64,000 nt of DNA from Clostridium ljungdahlii (GTDB lineage: Bacteria; Bacillota; Clostridia; Clostridiales; Clostridiaceae), in the NCBI RefSeq assembly GCF_001636845.1, contig NZ_LITT01000011.1:428586-492585 (forward strand). Direction: 5' to 3'. A program made the translations under genes and the position numbers. Below the pieces are notes generated by a model. That model did no database searches, was not told the DNA's origin, and saw only the letters and a program-made list of their open reading frames with translations. The first letter of the stretch is position 1. Each line of letters starts with the position of its first letter. This document shows positions 16,321-25,434 of this stretch, one piece after another.

Positions 16321-17943
16321 TTATTGCAGCCTATTTAATTCTTTTACAACATTTTGGTATTCTTTTTCCAGTACCTCTTTATCACAATTTTTTAAGGACA
16401 TTCTAGAGACAATTTCCGTAAGTTTCATCTGTAAAATTGATTTTTCTATATATATATTTCCTTGGTTTTTTGATACTTTTTTACTTTCTTCAAATTCTTT
16501 TAAATTACCTTCAAATTCCACTATCTTTTTATCCTCAATTATAAGAAGTCTATCTGCTACAGAATTTATAAAAGCTCTATCGTGAGATACAAAGAGTACA
16601 GTTCCTTCATAACTTTTTAGGAAATCTTCTAGTGCTTCAATAGACTGCATATCAAGATAGTTTGTAGGTTCATCAAGAAGCAGTACATTTGCCTTTGACG
16701 CAAAAAGTTTTGCAAAAGAAACCTTTATTTTCTCTCCACCACTTAAAACTCCAACCTTTTTATGCACTGTATCACCAAAAATCAATAATCTTGCCAAAAT
16801 TGTCATCACACAGCTTTCACTTTGAACGCCACTAACCATAACATTTTGGAGTACAGTTTTATCAAAATCAAGATCTTCAAAATTCTGATGGAAATACCCA
16901 ATAACTGCTTTTGGCACAGTGTAAATTTGATGGCTTTTCCTATTTATAAGATTTAATAAAGTAGTTTTTCCAGAGCCATTATCTCCTACAACTGCTGTCT
17001 TCATTCCATTATAAACTTTAAATTTAGCATTATGAAAAATCTCATTTCTATTATATTTAAAACAAAAGTTATAACTAGACATAATAATTTTATTTTGTGG
17101 AGGATTGGTTAAAGAAAAATCAATTTTTACTTTTAAAATTTTATCGGGTTTTTCCTTAACTTGCAGCTTTTCAATGCGGGATTTTATTCCCTTTACTGCA
17201 CCATCTAATTTTTTCTTTTTTTCATTGACTGCACGTTTATGAAGCCTTGCTTCGGAATTTCCCATTCTCTTTGGAGTTTTTTTCATAGATTTTGATTTAC
17301 TCTGTACATCTCTTGTTGCTTTTTCAAGTCTTGCTTTTTCCATTATATATTCTTCATATTCCATCTTCTGTCTCTTTATTTTTAAATTCTTTTGCTTTCT
17401 GTAAAAAGAATAGTTTCCTTCGTAAAAGGAAAGTTTGCCATTTTTTACTTCAATAATTTTATTACATATGGCATCCATAAAAGCTCTATCATGGCTTATT
17501 AACACAATAGTTTCTATCTTACTCAACTTTTCTTTCAGTACTTTAATGCTTTTATAATCTAAATTGGATGTAGGTTCATCTGCCAGAAGCAAAGAACTGT
17601 TTTTACTTAACTCAGCTGCAATAATAAGCTTAGCACGTTCACCTCCACTTGCCTTCTGACGATCAAATTTATCATTGACTCCAAATTCTTTAAAAAGCTT
17701 ACCTTGCGTATTCACATTTTCATCTGAAAATTGCTTTATATATGCTGCAGAACAATACCTTTTAATAACACCTGTATCTGCATCTGTCTCTCCTGATAAG
17801 ATATTCAAAAGTGTAGTTTTACCTGCACCGTTTTCTCCTACAATACCAATTTTATCTCCTCTTAGTATTTTTAAATCATTGGTAGATATGATTAATCTAT
17901 CTCCATAATATTTTTTCAAATTAACAGCTTCTAAAATAAGCAT
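16321..17943 (-). CDS. ABC-F family ATPase
   Basis: Soluble tandem-ATPase protein acting on ribosomes; some members confer antibiotic protection, others modulate translation. The first nucleotide domain has GENGAGKTTLLN, SGGERAKLIIA and LLADEPTSNLD. The second has GDNGSGKTTLLN, LSGGEKIKVSFA and LLLDEPTNYLD. A Lys-rich interdomain linker (about 195-275) separates them, and a short charged tail ends the protein. The ATG at 17941-17943 is chosen with AAAGGAGAG before it; a TTG at 17964 would overlap that site. Linker length and sequence would decide between a resistance (Vga/Lsa/Vml-like) and housekeeping role; this is not settled here. Confidence 0.9.
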   Translation of the reverse strand: MLILEAVNLKKYYGDRLIISTNDLKILRGDKIGIVGENGAGKTTLLNILSGETDADTGVIKRYCSAAYIKQFSDENVNTQGKLFKEFGVNDKFDRQKASGGERAKLIIAAELSKNSSLLLADEPTSNLDYKSIKVLKEKLSKIETIVLISHDRAFMDAICNKIIEVKNGKLSFYEGNYSFYRKQKNLKIKRQKMEYEEYIMEKARLEKATRDVQSKSKSMKKTPKRMGNSEARLHKRAVNEKKKKLDGAVKGIKSRIEKLQVKEKPDKILKVKIDFSLTNPPQNKIIMSSYNFCFKYNRNEIFHNAKFKVYNGMKTAVVGDNGSGKTTLLNLINRKSHQIYTVPKAVIGYFHQNFEDLDFDKTVLQNVMVSGVQSESCVMTILARLLIFGDTVHKKVGVLSGGEKIKVSFAKLFASKANVLLLDEPTNYLDMQSIEALEDFLKSYEGTVLFVSHDRAFINSVADRLLIIEDKKIVEFEGNLKEFEESKKVSKNQGNIYIEKSILQMKLTEIVSRMSLKNCDKEVLEKEYQNVVKELNRLQ

Positions 17944-18203
17944 AAAAAAATCTCTCCTTTGCAAACGCCGGAAAGATAAATGAATCCATAAGTATATAGC
18001 TATGCCAAAAAAGCATAAACATCTATAGTAATTATTATTTCATTTAAACTAACCCAGCAAAAATAAAGGCACAAAAAGCCTTAAAATAAAATTCAATTTG
18101 TTTAAAAAACGCTGAATTAGTTAATCTTCATTAATTACATACCTTGCCCTTTCTATAATATATCTTATATATTACTATATCTAAAATAATATATCAACCT
18201 ATC

Positions 18204-19511
18204 TCATTTTACATAGCAATCACTGTTTATCTCATATCTTGAAATTTCTTTTCCATCTTCATAAGTAACTTTATACGCTTTTGCCTCACATACATCCTTG
18301 CCAGATCTATTTACTGTTTTTACACTATTTACAAGCTTATAGGTCTTTTTTGTCAACTTAGAGTTTGAATAAATATTAAATGCAAGTTTCTTATCATCAG
18401 TAGTACATTCTATATATATGGGATACCCCAGTGTATTTTTAAATTTATAATCTATGTTTCCATAATCCACAGTAGCATCCATTCCAATACCTACATAACT
18501 TACAGGCATATTGTGGTGGTCTCTTTCTGTGGGCACTATGCCTGATCCTACTACAGCATTATGAAGAGTACTTGATACCTGACACACTCCTCCTCCTAGA
18601 CCAGATTCCACTTTATCACCTACAATAACGTGTGCAGCTTCATATCCTCTTTCTGCTGTCCTCTCTCCTACTATTTTGTTAAAGCTAAAAGTTTCATTTG
18701 GCATAACAACAGTTCCATTCAATGCTTTAGAAGCTACCTGTATGTTATTAACTCTGTTTGCTGTAGAAGAAGAAAAATCCGTAGCAAAACTGGATATTTT
18801 TGTATCTATTTTTTGTAAATCTGATTTTTTTATAGCAGGCTCCACTTTTTTTATTTTAACATCAACTATAATGTCCTTAATATCCCTATTACCTATTTCC
18901 CTATCAATATCTTTAAGAAGCTTGTCCTTTTCAACCTCATATCCTATTTTTTCTTTAGTAATTTGAAATTTATCGTTTTTGTCTTTAGTCATACTTGCAT
19001 TTACTTGTTTTTTATCACATTCACCTTCAATTTTTGATATAGTTTTTTCAATTTCCTTTTTATCATAACTGTATTCTAGAGAAAAATTTTTTTCTTTACC
19101 GCTGCTTATGATCTTGTATTTGTAAGACACATCTCCACTTTTTCCATAGTTAAATGCATCTTTTACAGTGTCATCTACATTATAATTTATATTTAACTTT
19201 GAATAATTTATTGTATACATTTTGCTTTCAATTCTAATTATTATGTTCTTATTCAATATTTTATTTATATATTTGCTTTTTAAGGTGTCTGCTGCTTCCT
19301 CTTTCGTTTTTCCACTTAATTTTACACCTTCAACTTTAACTCCTGGATATATGAGTTTATTATATCTATTAACTAAAAAATGTACCCATATTACGTGTAA
19401 AGCATATATAAATAAAACTAATATACAAAGAGACCTTACTGCTTTCTTTTTATTAATTTTCAATTTTTGTTTTTTTATCAATCTTTCTTCTCTGTCTATA
19501 CTTTCTACCAT
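18204..19511 (-). CDS. VanW-family exported cell-wall protein
   Basis: A membrane anchor near residues 25-50 is followed by a putative peptidoglycan-binding region (GKTKEEAADTLKSKY and a second related segment), then the VanW domain with FNKIVGERTAERGYE and GGGVCQVSSTLHNAV. The last part is beta-rich. VanW proteins are common in clostridial envelopes; despite the name they do not imply vancomycin resistance. RBS AGGAGG is about 14 bases before the ATG. It is a single-gene unit, and no vanH/A/X genes are nearby. Confidence 0.88.
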   Translation of the reverse strand: MVESIDREERLIKKQKLKINKKKAVRSLCILVLFIYALHVIWVHFLVNRYNKLIYPGVKVEGVKLSGKTKEEAADTLKSKYINKILNKNIIIRIESKMYTINYSKLNINYNVDDTVKDAFNYGKSGDVSYKYKIISSGKEKNFSLEYSYDKKEIEKTISKIEGECDKKQVNASMTKDKNDKFQITKEKIGYEVEKDKLLKDIDREIGNRDIKDIIVDVKIKKVEPAIKKSDLQKIDTKISSFATDFSSSTANRVNNIQVASKALNGTVVMPNETFSFNKIVGERTAERGYEAAHVIVGDKVESGLGGGVCQVSSTLHNAVVGSGIVPTERDHHNMPVSYVGIGMDATVDYGNIDYKFKNTLGYPIYIECTTDDKKLAFNIYSNSKLTKKTYKLVNSVKTVNRSGKDVCEAKAYKVTYEDGKEISRYEINSDCYVK

Positions 19512-19633
19512 TTACTACTATGAATCCTCCTAAAGCTCAAACTTACTTTGAATAAAAGTATACGTAAAATTGAATATATACTCGAAAATGTACCCTCTTA
19601 TTCCCGAGTATATATCAACTTTTCACTTAGTAT

Positions 19634-21580
19634 CTATTTAGAAGCTTTTTCTTTAAGTTTGTTAAATTCTTCTTGGGACGGATAACCTGTATTTAATTTC
19701 AAACCTTCTTCTATGGATTTTATTGCTGATTCTTTATCTCCTGCTTTTATTTGTGAATCTCCTAGATAGTACCAGTAAAATCCTATTTTAGGCATTTCTT
19801 TTACTTTTTGTTCATAGTAAGGAACCACTGACTGCTTAAAGTAATTAGGATAGAGGTCTTCTGCTGATTTAAAAGTTTTTCCATTCCACTTTAATACATC
19901 AACCATATAGGCATCTCCCGTATCATGGTTCCATACAGCTATTGCCTTCATATTTTCTCCTGGGACATCTACTATGTCTAGTTTAGAATAATATATATCT
20001 TCATTTGATATTTTACCTAAGGCATTATTATTCCATTTATAAACGGAAAGTTGTCCTGTAGTTCCACCAATTCTTCTGCCCAAAAGTACTTCATTTTCTC
20101 CATCACCGTCTATATCTGCTGTCTGTACAAAGTCTATTTTAAAACCTTCTCCAGGCTCATCCAAAATCTTAGTCCAATTTTCCCCTACTTTTTTTAAAGC
20201 CATTACATTTATTTTTTCATTTTTCTCATTTAACTTATATGAAGTAATAATTTCATTCGTGCCATCCCCATCCAGATCCCTTAAAAAAACATTATCCTCT
20301 TCTTTGGTATTACCCCAAGTTACAATTTGTGCATTTTTAGGTAAAAAACTTTTTACTACATTTACATAATTTGTTTTACTTTGATCTGTTTCTAATGATC
20401 CACTTTTAGTTTCTTTTTTATTATTGGAAGTCGTAGTTTGTGAACTTCCAGTTGAAACTTCCTTAGCTATATTGGGATAATTTATTTTACTCTCTTTTGG
20501 TTTTAATACTTCATCATTAGTTTTTAATTCCATAGCTTGGGCAGGTATATTAGTTATACCAATCATGCACACAGCAGCTAAAATTGAAACAGGTACTCCT
20601 ATCCATTTAAACGGATGTTTCTTAAAATTTTTTATCATAATTACCCTCCTCTTTATATTTGACCCTTTTTTAATTATTCCACTAGTTCCAGGAACCGACT
20701 TAATACCTGAAACAAATCGAGCAAGTTTTATAATAGTTTCACCGTATTTGTTCTGCTCTTCTTCCCCTAAATAGGACAACACATGAGCATCACAGGCTAA
20801 TTCAGAATCTTCCCTCATCTTGCTAAAAGCAAACCATATTACAGGATTAAACCAATTAATTATTTCTAAAAGCAATGTTATCCAGTTTACAAAGATATCT
20901 TTTCTCTTAAAATGAGAAAGTTCATGCAAAAAAATACACTTTTTTTCCTCAAAAGAAAGTTTCTGCACTAAATCCGAATCAATTAAAATCTTAGGATTAA
21001 CAACTCCAAAAAGTGAAGGAGTCTTTACATATTTATCATAAATAATAGGTATGGATCTAGAAATATTCATAATAGATTTAGATTTTTTTAAAATTGTAAT
21101 TGTATCTATATCTTCACAATAAGACTGCTTTCTTACCTTTAAAAAGAATATTCCATTCATAGATAATATAATAGACAAAATTAGGATAACACCTAATGCC
21201 CATACTACACTTGCTGCGTTAAAATAGTAATTAAAATCCTTAACTTTTGTTTCTTTGAAGTCATTTCTTTTTTCCAAATCAGATTTCGAAATTTGACTAT
21301 CACTCTTAATATTATTTTCTTCATAGTTAGTATTTGTAACTATATTTTGAGATGTCTGAATTTTCTGAGTGGCATTTGCAAATACATTAAACTTACTTAG
21401 CGGGGTATCAAATCCAGTAGGTATAATCAATCTAATGATAAGCAAAAACCATATAAAATATTGCCAAGAAGCATTAAGTTTATTTTTTAATAAATTTTTT
21501 AAAACAAGAATTATAATTGTAACTATACTACCTACAACTGACGATAACACAACCATTTTAAATATATAAGAAAGCTGCAT
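19634..21580 (-). CDS. BlaR1/MecR1-type M56 membrane metallopeptidase with a repeat-type C-terminal domain
   Basis: Signal-transducing membrane protease that cleaves the partner BlaI repressor. Membrane segments lie near the N-terminus, and the cytoplasmic zinc site is FLHELSHFKRKD. A further helix (about 322-345) leads to an extracytoplasmic C-terminal part. In classic BlaR1 this part is a penicillin-binding sensor. Here it instead has Asp-rich FG-GAP-like units (FLRDLDGDGTNE, VQTADIDGDGENE) and a TPR-like end (GDSQIKAGDKESAIKS). The ligand is therefore probably not a beta-lactam. The gene follows blaI by 12 bases. Confidence 0.88.
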   Translation of the reverse strand: MQLSYIFKMVVLSSVVGSIVTIIILVLKNLLKNKLNASWQYFIWFLLIIRLIIPTGFDTPLSKFNVFANATQKIQTSQNIVTNTNYEENNIKSDSQISKSDLEKRNDFKETKVKDFNYYFNAASVVWALGVILILSIILSMNGIFFLKVRKQSYCEDIDTITILKKSKSIMNISRSIPIIYDKYVKTPSLFGVVNPKILIDSDLVQKLSFEEKKCIFLHELSHFKRKDIFVNWITLLLEIINWFNPVIWFAFSKMREDSELACDAHVLSYLGEEEQNKYGETIIKLARFVSGIKSVPGTSGIIKKGSNIKRRVIMIKNFKKHPFKWIGVPVSILAAVCMIGITNIPAQAMELKTNDEVLKPKESKINYPNIAKEVSTGSSQTTTSNNKKETKSGSLETDQSKTNYVNVVKSFLPKNAQIVTWGNTKEEDNVFLRDLDGDGTNEIITSYKLNEKNEKINVMALKKVGENWTKILDEPGEGFKIDFVQTADIDGDGENEVLLGRRIGGTTGQLSVYKWNNNALGKISNEDIYYSKLDIVDVPGENMKAIAVWNHDTGDAYMVDVLKWNGKTFKSAEDLYPNYFKQSVVPYYEQKVKEMPKIGFYWYYLGDSQIKAGDKESAIKSIEEGLKLNTGYPSQEEFNKLKEKASK

Positions 21581-21592
21581 AAAAATTGCCCC

Positions 21593-21967
21593 CTACTTCT
21601 TTTTTTCATCTAATATTTGTTTTAATTCTTCTATTTCCTTCTCGGATAATTTTTCATCTTTTATAAAATTGGAAACCAGCAAATTGATTGAGCCGTCATA
21701 GACCTTTTTAATAAAAGATTTTGTCTCCACTTTTTTACATTCTTTCTCGGATATATTAGGGGAATATAAATAAAGAGGTTCATCTTTTTTTACATTGATA
21801 GCATCTTTAGTTACCAGTCTGCTAATAAGAGTATGAATAGTTTTGGGATTCCACGAACTATGCTCCTTTAAAATCTCAATAATTTCGCTGGAAGTAAGGG
21901 GTGATTTTTTCCATAAGACTTTCATAACTTCCCATTCTGAATCCGATATTTTAGGTATTTTGTTCAA
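21593..21967 (-). CDS. BlaI/MecI-family repressor
   Basis: Winged-helix repressor that dimerises on TACA-N2-TGTA sites and is inactivated by cleavage by its BlaR1 partner. The N-terminus NKIPKISDSEWEVMKVLW is canonical, and helix-turn-helix segments follow (LTSSEIIEIL, WNPKTIHTLISRL). The start is the TTG at 21965-21967 with AAAGGAGGTG before it; a longer frame to 22039 would run through the operators. The length of 124 residues is normal. It forms an operon with the BlaR1-type gene. No beta-lactamase gene is adjacent, so targets beyond this operon are unknown. Confidence 0.93.
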   Translation of the reverse strand: MNKIPKISDSEWEVMKVLWKKSPLTSSEIIEILKEHSSWNPKTIHTLISRLVTKDAINVKKDEPLYLYSPNISEKECKKVETKSFIKKVYDGSINLLVSNFIKDEKLSEKEIEELKQILDEKKK

Positions 21968-21986
21968 CTTTTTCACCTCCTTTCGT

Positions 21987-22026
21987 ACTACAAGTGTAGT
22001 CTTTAATATCATACTACATTTGTAGT
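21987..22026 (-). promoter_or_regulatory. Paired BlaI operators
   Basis: Two perfect 14-bp palindromes, ACTACAAGTGTAGT (21987-22000) and ACTACATTTGTAGT (22013-22026), 12 bp apart, directly upstream of the blaI start. They match the ACTACA-N2-TGTAGT site of BlaI/MecI repressors. Confidence 0.88.
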
Positions 22027-22046
22027 CTCGATTTGTCAAGCAAATT

Positions 22047-23828
22047 TTATACTTTTAATATGTCAAGACCTTCATTATCATATATAGTAAATTCTTTTAT
22101 AGACCTCAATACTTCTTTTCTAGCAAGATCAACAAAGCCATAATTATTATATAGCTTTCCAAGGTAAAGGAGTGCATATTTATTGTCTATTAAATTGAAT
22201 AAATTTACAGTTATCTTTAATTCATCAAATTTCATATTTATAAGCAATATCTCACAAATTTCAAGAATTATAGCATATTCTATTTGGCTTTCATTTTCAG
22301 ATATAATTTCTGTTGGTTCATTTTTAAATAATTTTACTAGTTCAGAATATACTTTAAATAATTTTTTATCATTATCTGATAAGGTATTTTTCTCAAAACT
22401 GCTCAATATAGATGAAGCATAATCAATTTTACTGCTTAATATACAGCTTAAAACCCTATACATGGAAAAATGCGTATAAAAAGACGACTCAACCTTTATA
22501 GAATCCATATTAATACATTCATCAAAAGCGCCAGTCCTTATAAGGCATTCCGCTTTTAGCATATTAATAGAATCTGTAAATATTTTTGCTTCTTCACATT
22601 TTTCGACATATTCCAATGATATTTTATAAAGTCCTTCTTTATAAAATATATCAGCAATAATAGGATAAGCTTTAATAGAATCATGGAAAAATTTTTCTAT
22701 TGTATTTTTAAATTCAACAGAGTTAGTATTCTTTTCTTTTAATATATGGGCAATACAATATATTGGATCAATGAAATCCGGCTTCGATTTAAGAGATTTA
22801 ATATAATAATCATATGCAGTATCATAATCTTTGAAGTTCATATAAATGTTACCTAATTCAAAATATGCTTTAAAACTTCCATTCCCATAAAAAAATTTTA
22901 ATTGTGAAGGTGGCTCTCCAATTTCTACACATTTTTTCAAAGCTTTTATCTGAAGTGTAACTCTGCCTAAATTTTTGTAAACAAGAGCTTTAAAGAAATA
23001 TACATCGGTAAATTTAGGGTAATATTTAACAGCAATATCAATAAAATTTAATGTTTTAGTATATTCTTGTATATTATAATTAGAAATGACTATTCTTAAA
23101 AGCAATAACGGACTAAATCCTGCATTAGGGTTAAAATTTTCATAAGCTTTATAATAATATTCAAGTGCTTTTTTTGGATCATCTAAGGCTGTATATTCAT
23201 TGCCTAAATTGAAGTAATTAAATTTATTACCAGGATCTTTTTCGATCAGCTTATTTAAAATTGATATATTTCTTTTTCTCTTGTTTTTAGATATTATATT
23301 GTCATTCAAATATCCATAATGATATATTTTTACAGCATTATAAATTGCATTATATTCGTTATGTGGATATATTAACTGATTATGGATTTCTCCTTCATAA
23401 TGAAATCCACGACCATTTTTAAACATTCGTGGATTCAAATTTATGGTAATACAATTATCATCAGGTTTATCCCCACAATAGTTCAATGTTTCAAAAAAAT
23501 AAACTGCATTGTCATCTAATTTACTATTTAATAACAATTTAAAATTATCTCTATATTTAGGTTGTAATTCATCATCTGCATCCATTATTAATATCCAATC
23601 CTTGGTAGCATATTTTAATGAAACATTTCTGGCTTCACTAAAATTATTATTCCACTTAAAATAATAAACTTTAGCACCATAATTTTGTGCAATCTCCACC
23701 GTTTTATCTGTAGAACCTGTATCAACAATAATTATTTCATCAACAATATCTTTAATACTTTCAAGACATGCTGGCAAATATTTCTCTTCATTTTTTACAA
23801 TCATACATAAACTTATTTCATTGTTCAC
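22047..23828 (-). CDS. GT2 glycosyltransferase with TPR repeats
   Basis: The N-terminal 230 residues are a family 2 glycosyltransferase: SLCMIVKNEEKYL, IVDTGSTDKTVEI, and the DxD-type WILIMDADDE. The following 360 residues are helical TPR-like repeats (for example YFNLGNEYTALDD and AYFELGNIYMNFKD). Such enzymes glycosylate flagellin or spore-surface proteins. The start is GTG with GGGGGA before it. A CATATTATA box lies 70 bases upstream at 23899-23907. It neighbours two candidate surface proteins, which are plausible acceptors. The sugar donor is not determined. Confidence 0.88.
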   Translation of the reverse strand: MNNEISLCMIVKNEEKYLPACLESIKDIVDEIIIVDTGSTDKTVEIAQNYGAKVYYFKWNNNFSEARNVSLKYATKDWILIMDADDELQPKYRDNFKLLLNSKLDDNAVYFFETLNYCGDKPDDNCITINLNPRMFKNGRGFHYEGEIHNQLIYPHNEYNAIYNAVKIYHYGYLNDNIISKNKRKRNISILNKLIEKDPGNKFNYFNLGNEYTALDDPKKALEYYYKAYENFNPNAGFSPLLLLRIVISNYNIQEYTKTLNFIDIAVKYYPKFTDVYFFKALVYKNLGRVTLQIKALKKCVEIGEPPSQLKFFYGNGSFKAYFELGNIYMNFKDYDTAYDYYIKSLKSKPDFIDPIYCIAHILKEKNTNSVEFKNTIEKFFHDSIKAYPIIADIFYKEGLYKISLEYVEKCEEAKIFTDSINMLKAECLIRTGAFDECINMDSIKVESSFYTHFSMYRVLSCILSSKIDYASSILSSFEKNTLSDNDKKLFKVYSELVKLFKNEPTEIISENESQIEYAIILEICEILLINMKFDELKITVNLFNLIDNKYALLYLGKLYNNYGFVDLARKEVLRSIKEFTIYDNEGLDILKV

Positions 23829-23898
23829 ATTTATTCCCCCTAGGTATAGAATATTGAAATAGTTAGATATTTTTATTTACATACTATATACACCGATA

Positions 23899-23907
23899 TA
23901 TAATATG
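23899..23907 (-). promoter_or_regulatory. Candidate mother-cell sigma -10 box (GT2-TPR gene)
   Basis: CATATTATA on the minus strand fits CATANNNTA, with CACC about 17 bases upstream as a sigma-K-like -35. Motif is short and the DNA AT-rich. Confidence 0.35.
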
Positions 23908-24091
23908 TAAATTTTAATGAAGGTGTATAAATGAAAATTAATATATAAAATAATTTCAAAGGGAAAATAGTTAGATTTTATAAAAAGAATATACTCAGAA
24001 AAGTATATATGGAGCTAAATGAGAATGGATTATTATTTTTAAAAAATAAAACGACATTAATTGTCACACTTTTCATTTGTTAATTATAGCA

Positions 24092-24124
24092 ATTAAATTA
24101 GCTAGCATACCTGGCTAATTTAAT
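24092..24124. terminator. Hairpin downstream of the DNRLRE gene
   Basis: ATTAAATTAGC/GCTAATTTAAT, 11-bp stem. The rest of the spacer 23829-24091 holds only AT-rich DNA and the candidate promoter above. Confidence 0.55.
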
Positions 24125-24143
24125 ATGCCTATACACTTTAATT

Positions 24144-24935
24144 TTACATTTTTTTGTCTTCCTTATAAGAACCATACAAATGAACCTCTTCTGTATCACC
24201 CTTTCTTTCTTTTGGGATAATAACAACTTTGTAATTTTTATCTATATGAAGGGGTTTAATGCCTGATGAATTATCATATTCATCAGTAATATAATAATTT
24301 TCTATATCATTACTTTTATGTCTTTTCACTTGAACATCCACAACTGCTTCATATTTTGATTCAGGTGAAACAGTTCCCTTAACATTAACTTCTCTTATAG
24401 TAACTTTTTCACTGCAACAATTTTTACAGTATGTCTTGTATTTAAGCTTAATAAAAGGGTAATTGTAACTATCATCGTTTTTTGAAGAAGCAAATGATGA
24501 AAGAAGGCAATCAGATTTACTAGTCAACATTATTCCCGTACAAATCGATTTTGATTTGGCCCATAATAATACAAATTTTGTAATGTCTACTGCCACATAA
24601 ACTTTTGAAGTAAACGGACAAAAAGTTTCTTTTATATCTTTTTTTATTTTTGGACGATTATCATAAGTTGTATAGCTGCTAAAATAGTCCTTTAATTGGT
24701 AAATGATTAGTTTTTTATTATTGCCTTCATAAAAATTATTTGTTTTAAATAATATAAGTTCTGCATTTAAAATTTTAGCATTGGAAGGAATATTAGAAAT
24801 GTCAAAAGACAGATAACTAATATATTTAAATTTGTGATAATATCCTATCTTTATATAATCAGAATTTATATTTTCCTTTGGCAATTTATTGGTTACAGTA
24901 AGACTTTTATCGGCTGCAATTATCATACTTGGCAA
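24144..24935 (-). CDS. DNRLRE-domain surface protein
   Basis: The N-terminal 165 residues fit the DNRLRE domain: YLSFDISNIPSNAKILNAEL, an FKTN strand, and SYTTYDNRPKI, in an all-beta layout. The C-terminal part (about 175-255) is a second beta-rich unit with VRGT-like segments (EVNVKGTVSPESKYE). There is no signal peptide, which fits spore-surface deposition from the mother cell rather than Sec export. The likely start is TTG with GGAGG 7 bases before it. It lies between a glycosyltransferase and a small beta-rich protein, consistent with a glycosylated surface component. Confidence 0.75.
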   Translation of the reverse strand: MPSMIIAADKSLTVTNKLPKENINSDYIKIGYYHKFKYISYLSFDISNIPSNAKILNAELILFKTNNFYEGNNKKLIIYQLKDYFSSYTTYDNRPKIKKDIKETFCPFTSKVYVAVDITKFVLLWAKSKSICTGIMLTSKSDCLLSSFASSKNDDSYNYPFIKLKYKTYCKNCCSEKVTIREVNVKGTVSPESKYEAVVDVQVKRHKSNDIENYYITDEYDNSSGIKPLHIDKNYKVVIIPKERKGDTEEVHLYGSYKEDKKM

Positions 24936-24961
24936 ATCTATTCCTCCTTTTTATTATTAAA

Positions 24962-24985
24962 TGGAGCCAAAATAAAATGGCTCCA
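24962..24985 (-). terminator. Terminator after the 95-residue beta-rich gene
   Basis: TGGAGCCA/TGGCTCCA hairpin with an AT loop; T-rich on the minus strand side. Confidence 0.6.
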
Positions 24986-25008
24986 ACAAATTTAAAATTT
25001 TAATAATA

Positions 25009-25296
25009 CTATTCTACAACCCAGTCAATATTAGAAATTGTAACTGTATCTATAGTTCGAACTTTTGGTACAACGGTTATATTAGCTGTAGCTGTAAATG
25101 CTTTTGCTGTAAAAGTTGTATTATTAAAATACTGTACATTAGAATACAGTTGACTTCTTGCAGAACTAGGATTAGTGCTAGAAACTTTAATTGTAACATA
25201 CGCATATAACTGAGATTGTGCAGGAACAGTTCCGCTTATAGCTACAGGACTAACACTACCAGATTGAGGTGTATCAAAACTTGCTGAAAGTGCCAA
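25009..25296 (-). CDS. Small beta-rich surface protein
   Basis: About 95 residues, rich in Ser, Thr, Val and Ala, with alternating beta-strand pattern throughout (VSPVAISGTVPAQ, YAYVTIKVSS, FTATANITVVP). No cysteine, no signal peptide, no family recognised. The TTG at 25294-25296 is preferred because AGGAG abuts the alternative ATG at 25303-25305. A CATAGTATA box lies about 50 bases upstream. The Ser/Thr content and the glycosyltransferases on both sides make it a candidate glycosylated spore or surface component. Confidence 0.65.
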   Translation of the reverse strand: MALSASFDTPQSGSVSPVAISGTVPAQSQLYAYVTIKVSSTNPSSARSQLYSNVQYFNNTTFTAKAFTATANITVVPKVRTIDTVTISNIDWVVE

Positions 25297-25343
25297 TTTA
25301 AACATCTCCTATTAAGATTTTAGGGATTTGATTTCCCATTACA

Positions 25344-25352
25344 TATACTATG
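25344..25352 (-). promoter_or_regulatory. Candidate mother-cell sigma -10 box (small surface protein)
   Basis: CATAGTATA on the minus strand fits CATANNNTA and lies about 48 bases before the start codon. Confidence 0.4.
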
Positions 25353-25378
25353 CTTACAGTTATTTAATGTGTTATAAA

Positions 25379-25424
25379 AAACTAAATTATTCAGCAGCGT
25401 CTTGTACTCTAAATAATTTAGTTT
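25379..25424 (-). terminator. Terminator of the UDP-FucNAc operon
   Basis: AAACTAAATTATT pairs with AATAATTTAGTTT around a 20-base loop, just past the capG-type stop. Confidence 0.6.
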
Positions 25425-25434
25425 CTATAAATAT

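Noticed and set aside
17944..18203. Possible small gene between the ABC-F and VanW genes
   Set aside because: No open frame with a ribosome binding site; AT-rich spacer only.
18204..19511. VanW gene as vancomycin resistance
   Set aside because: No vanH, vanA or vanX genes nearby; VanW proteins are common and unrelated to resistance by themselves.
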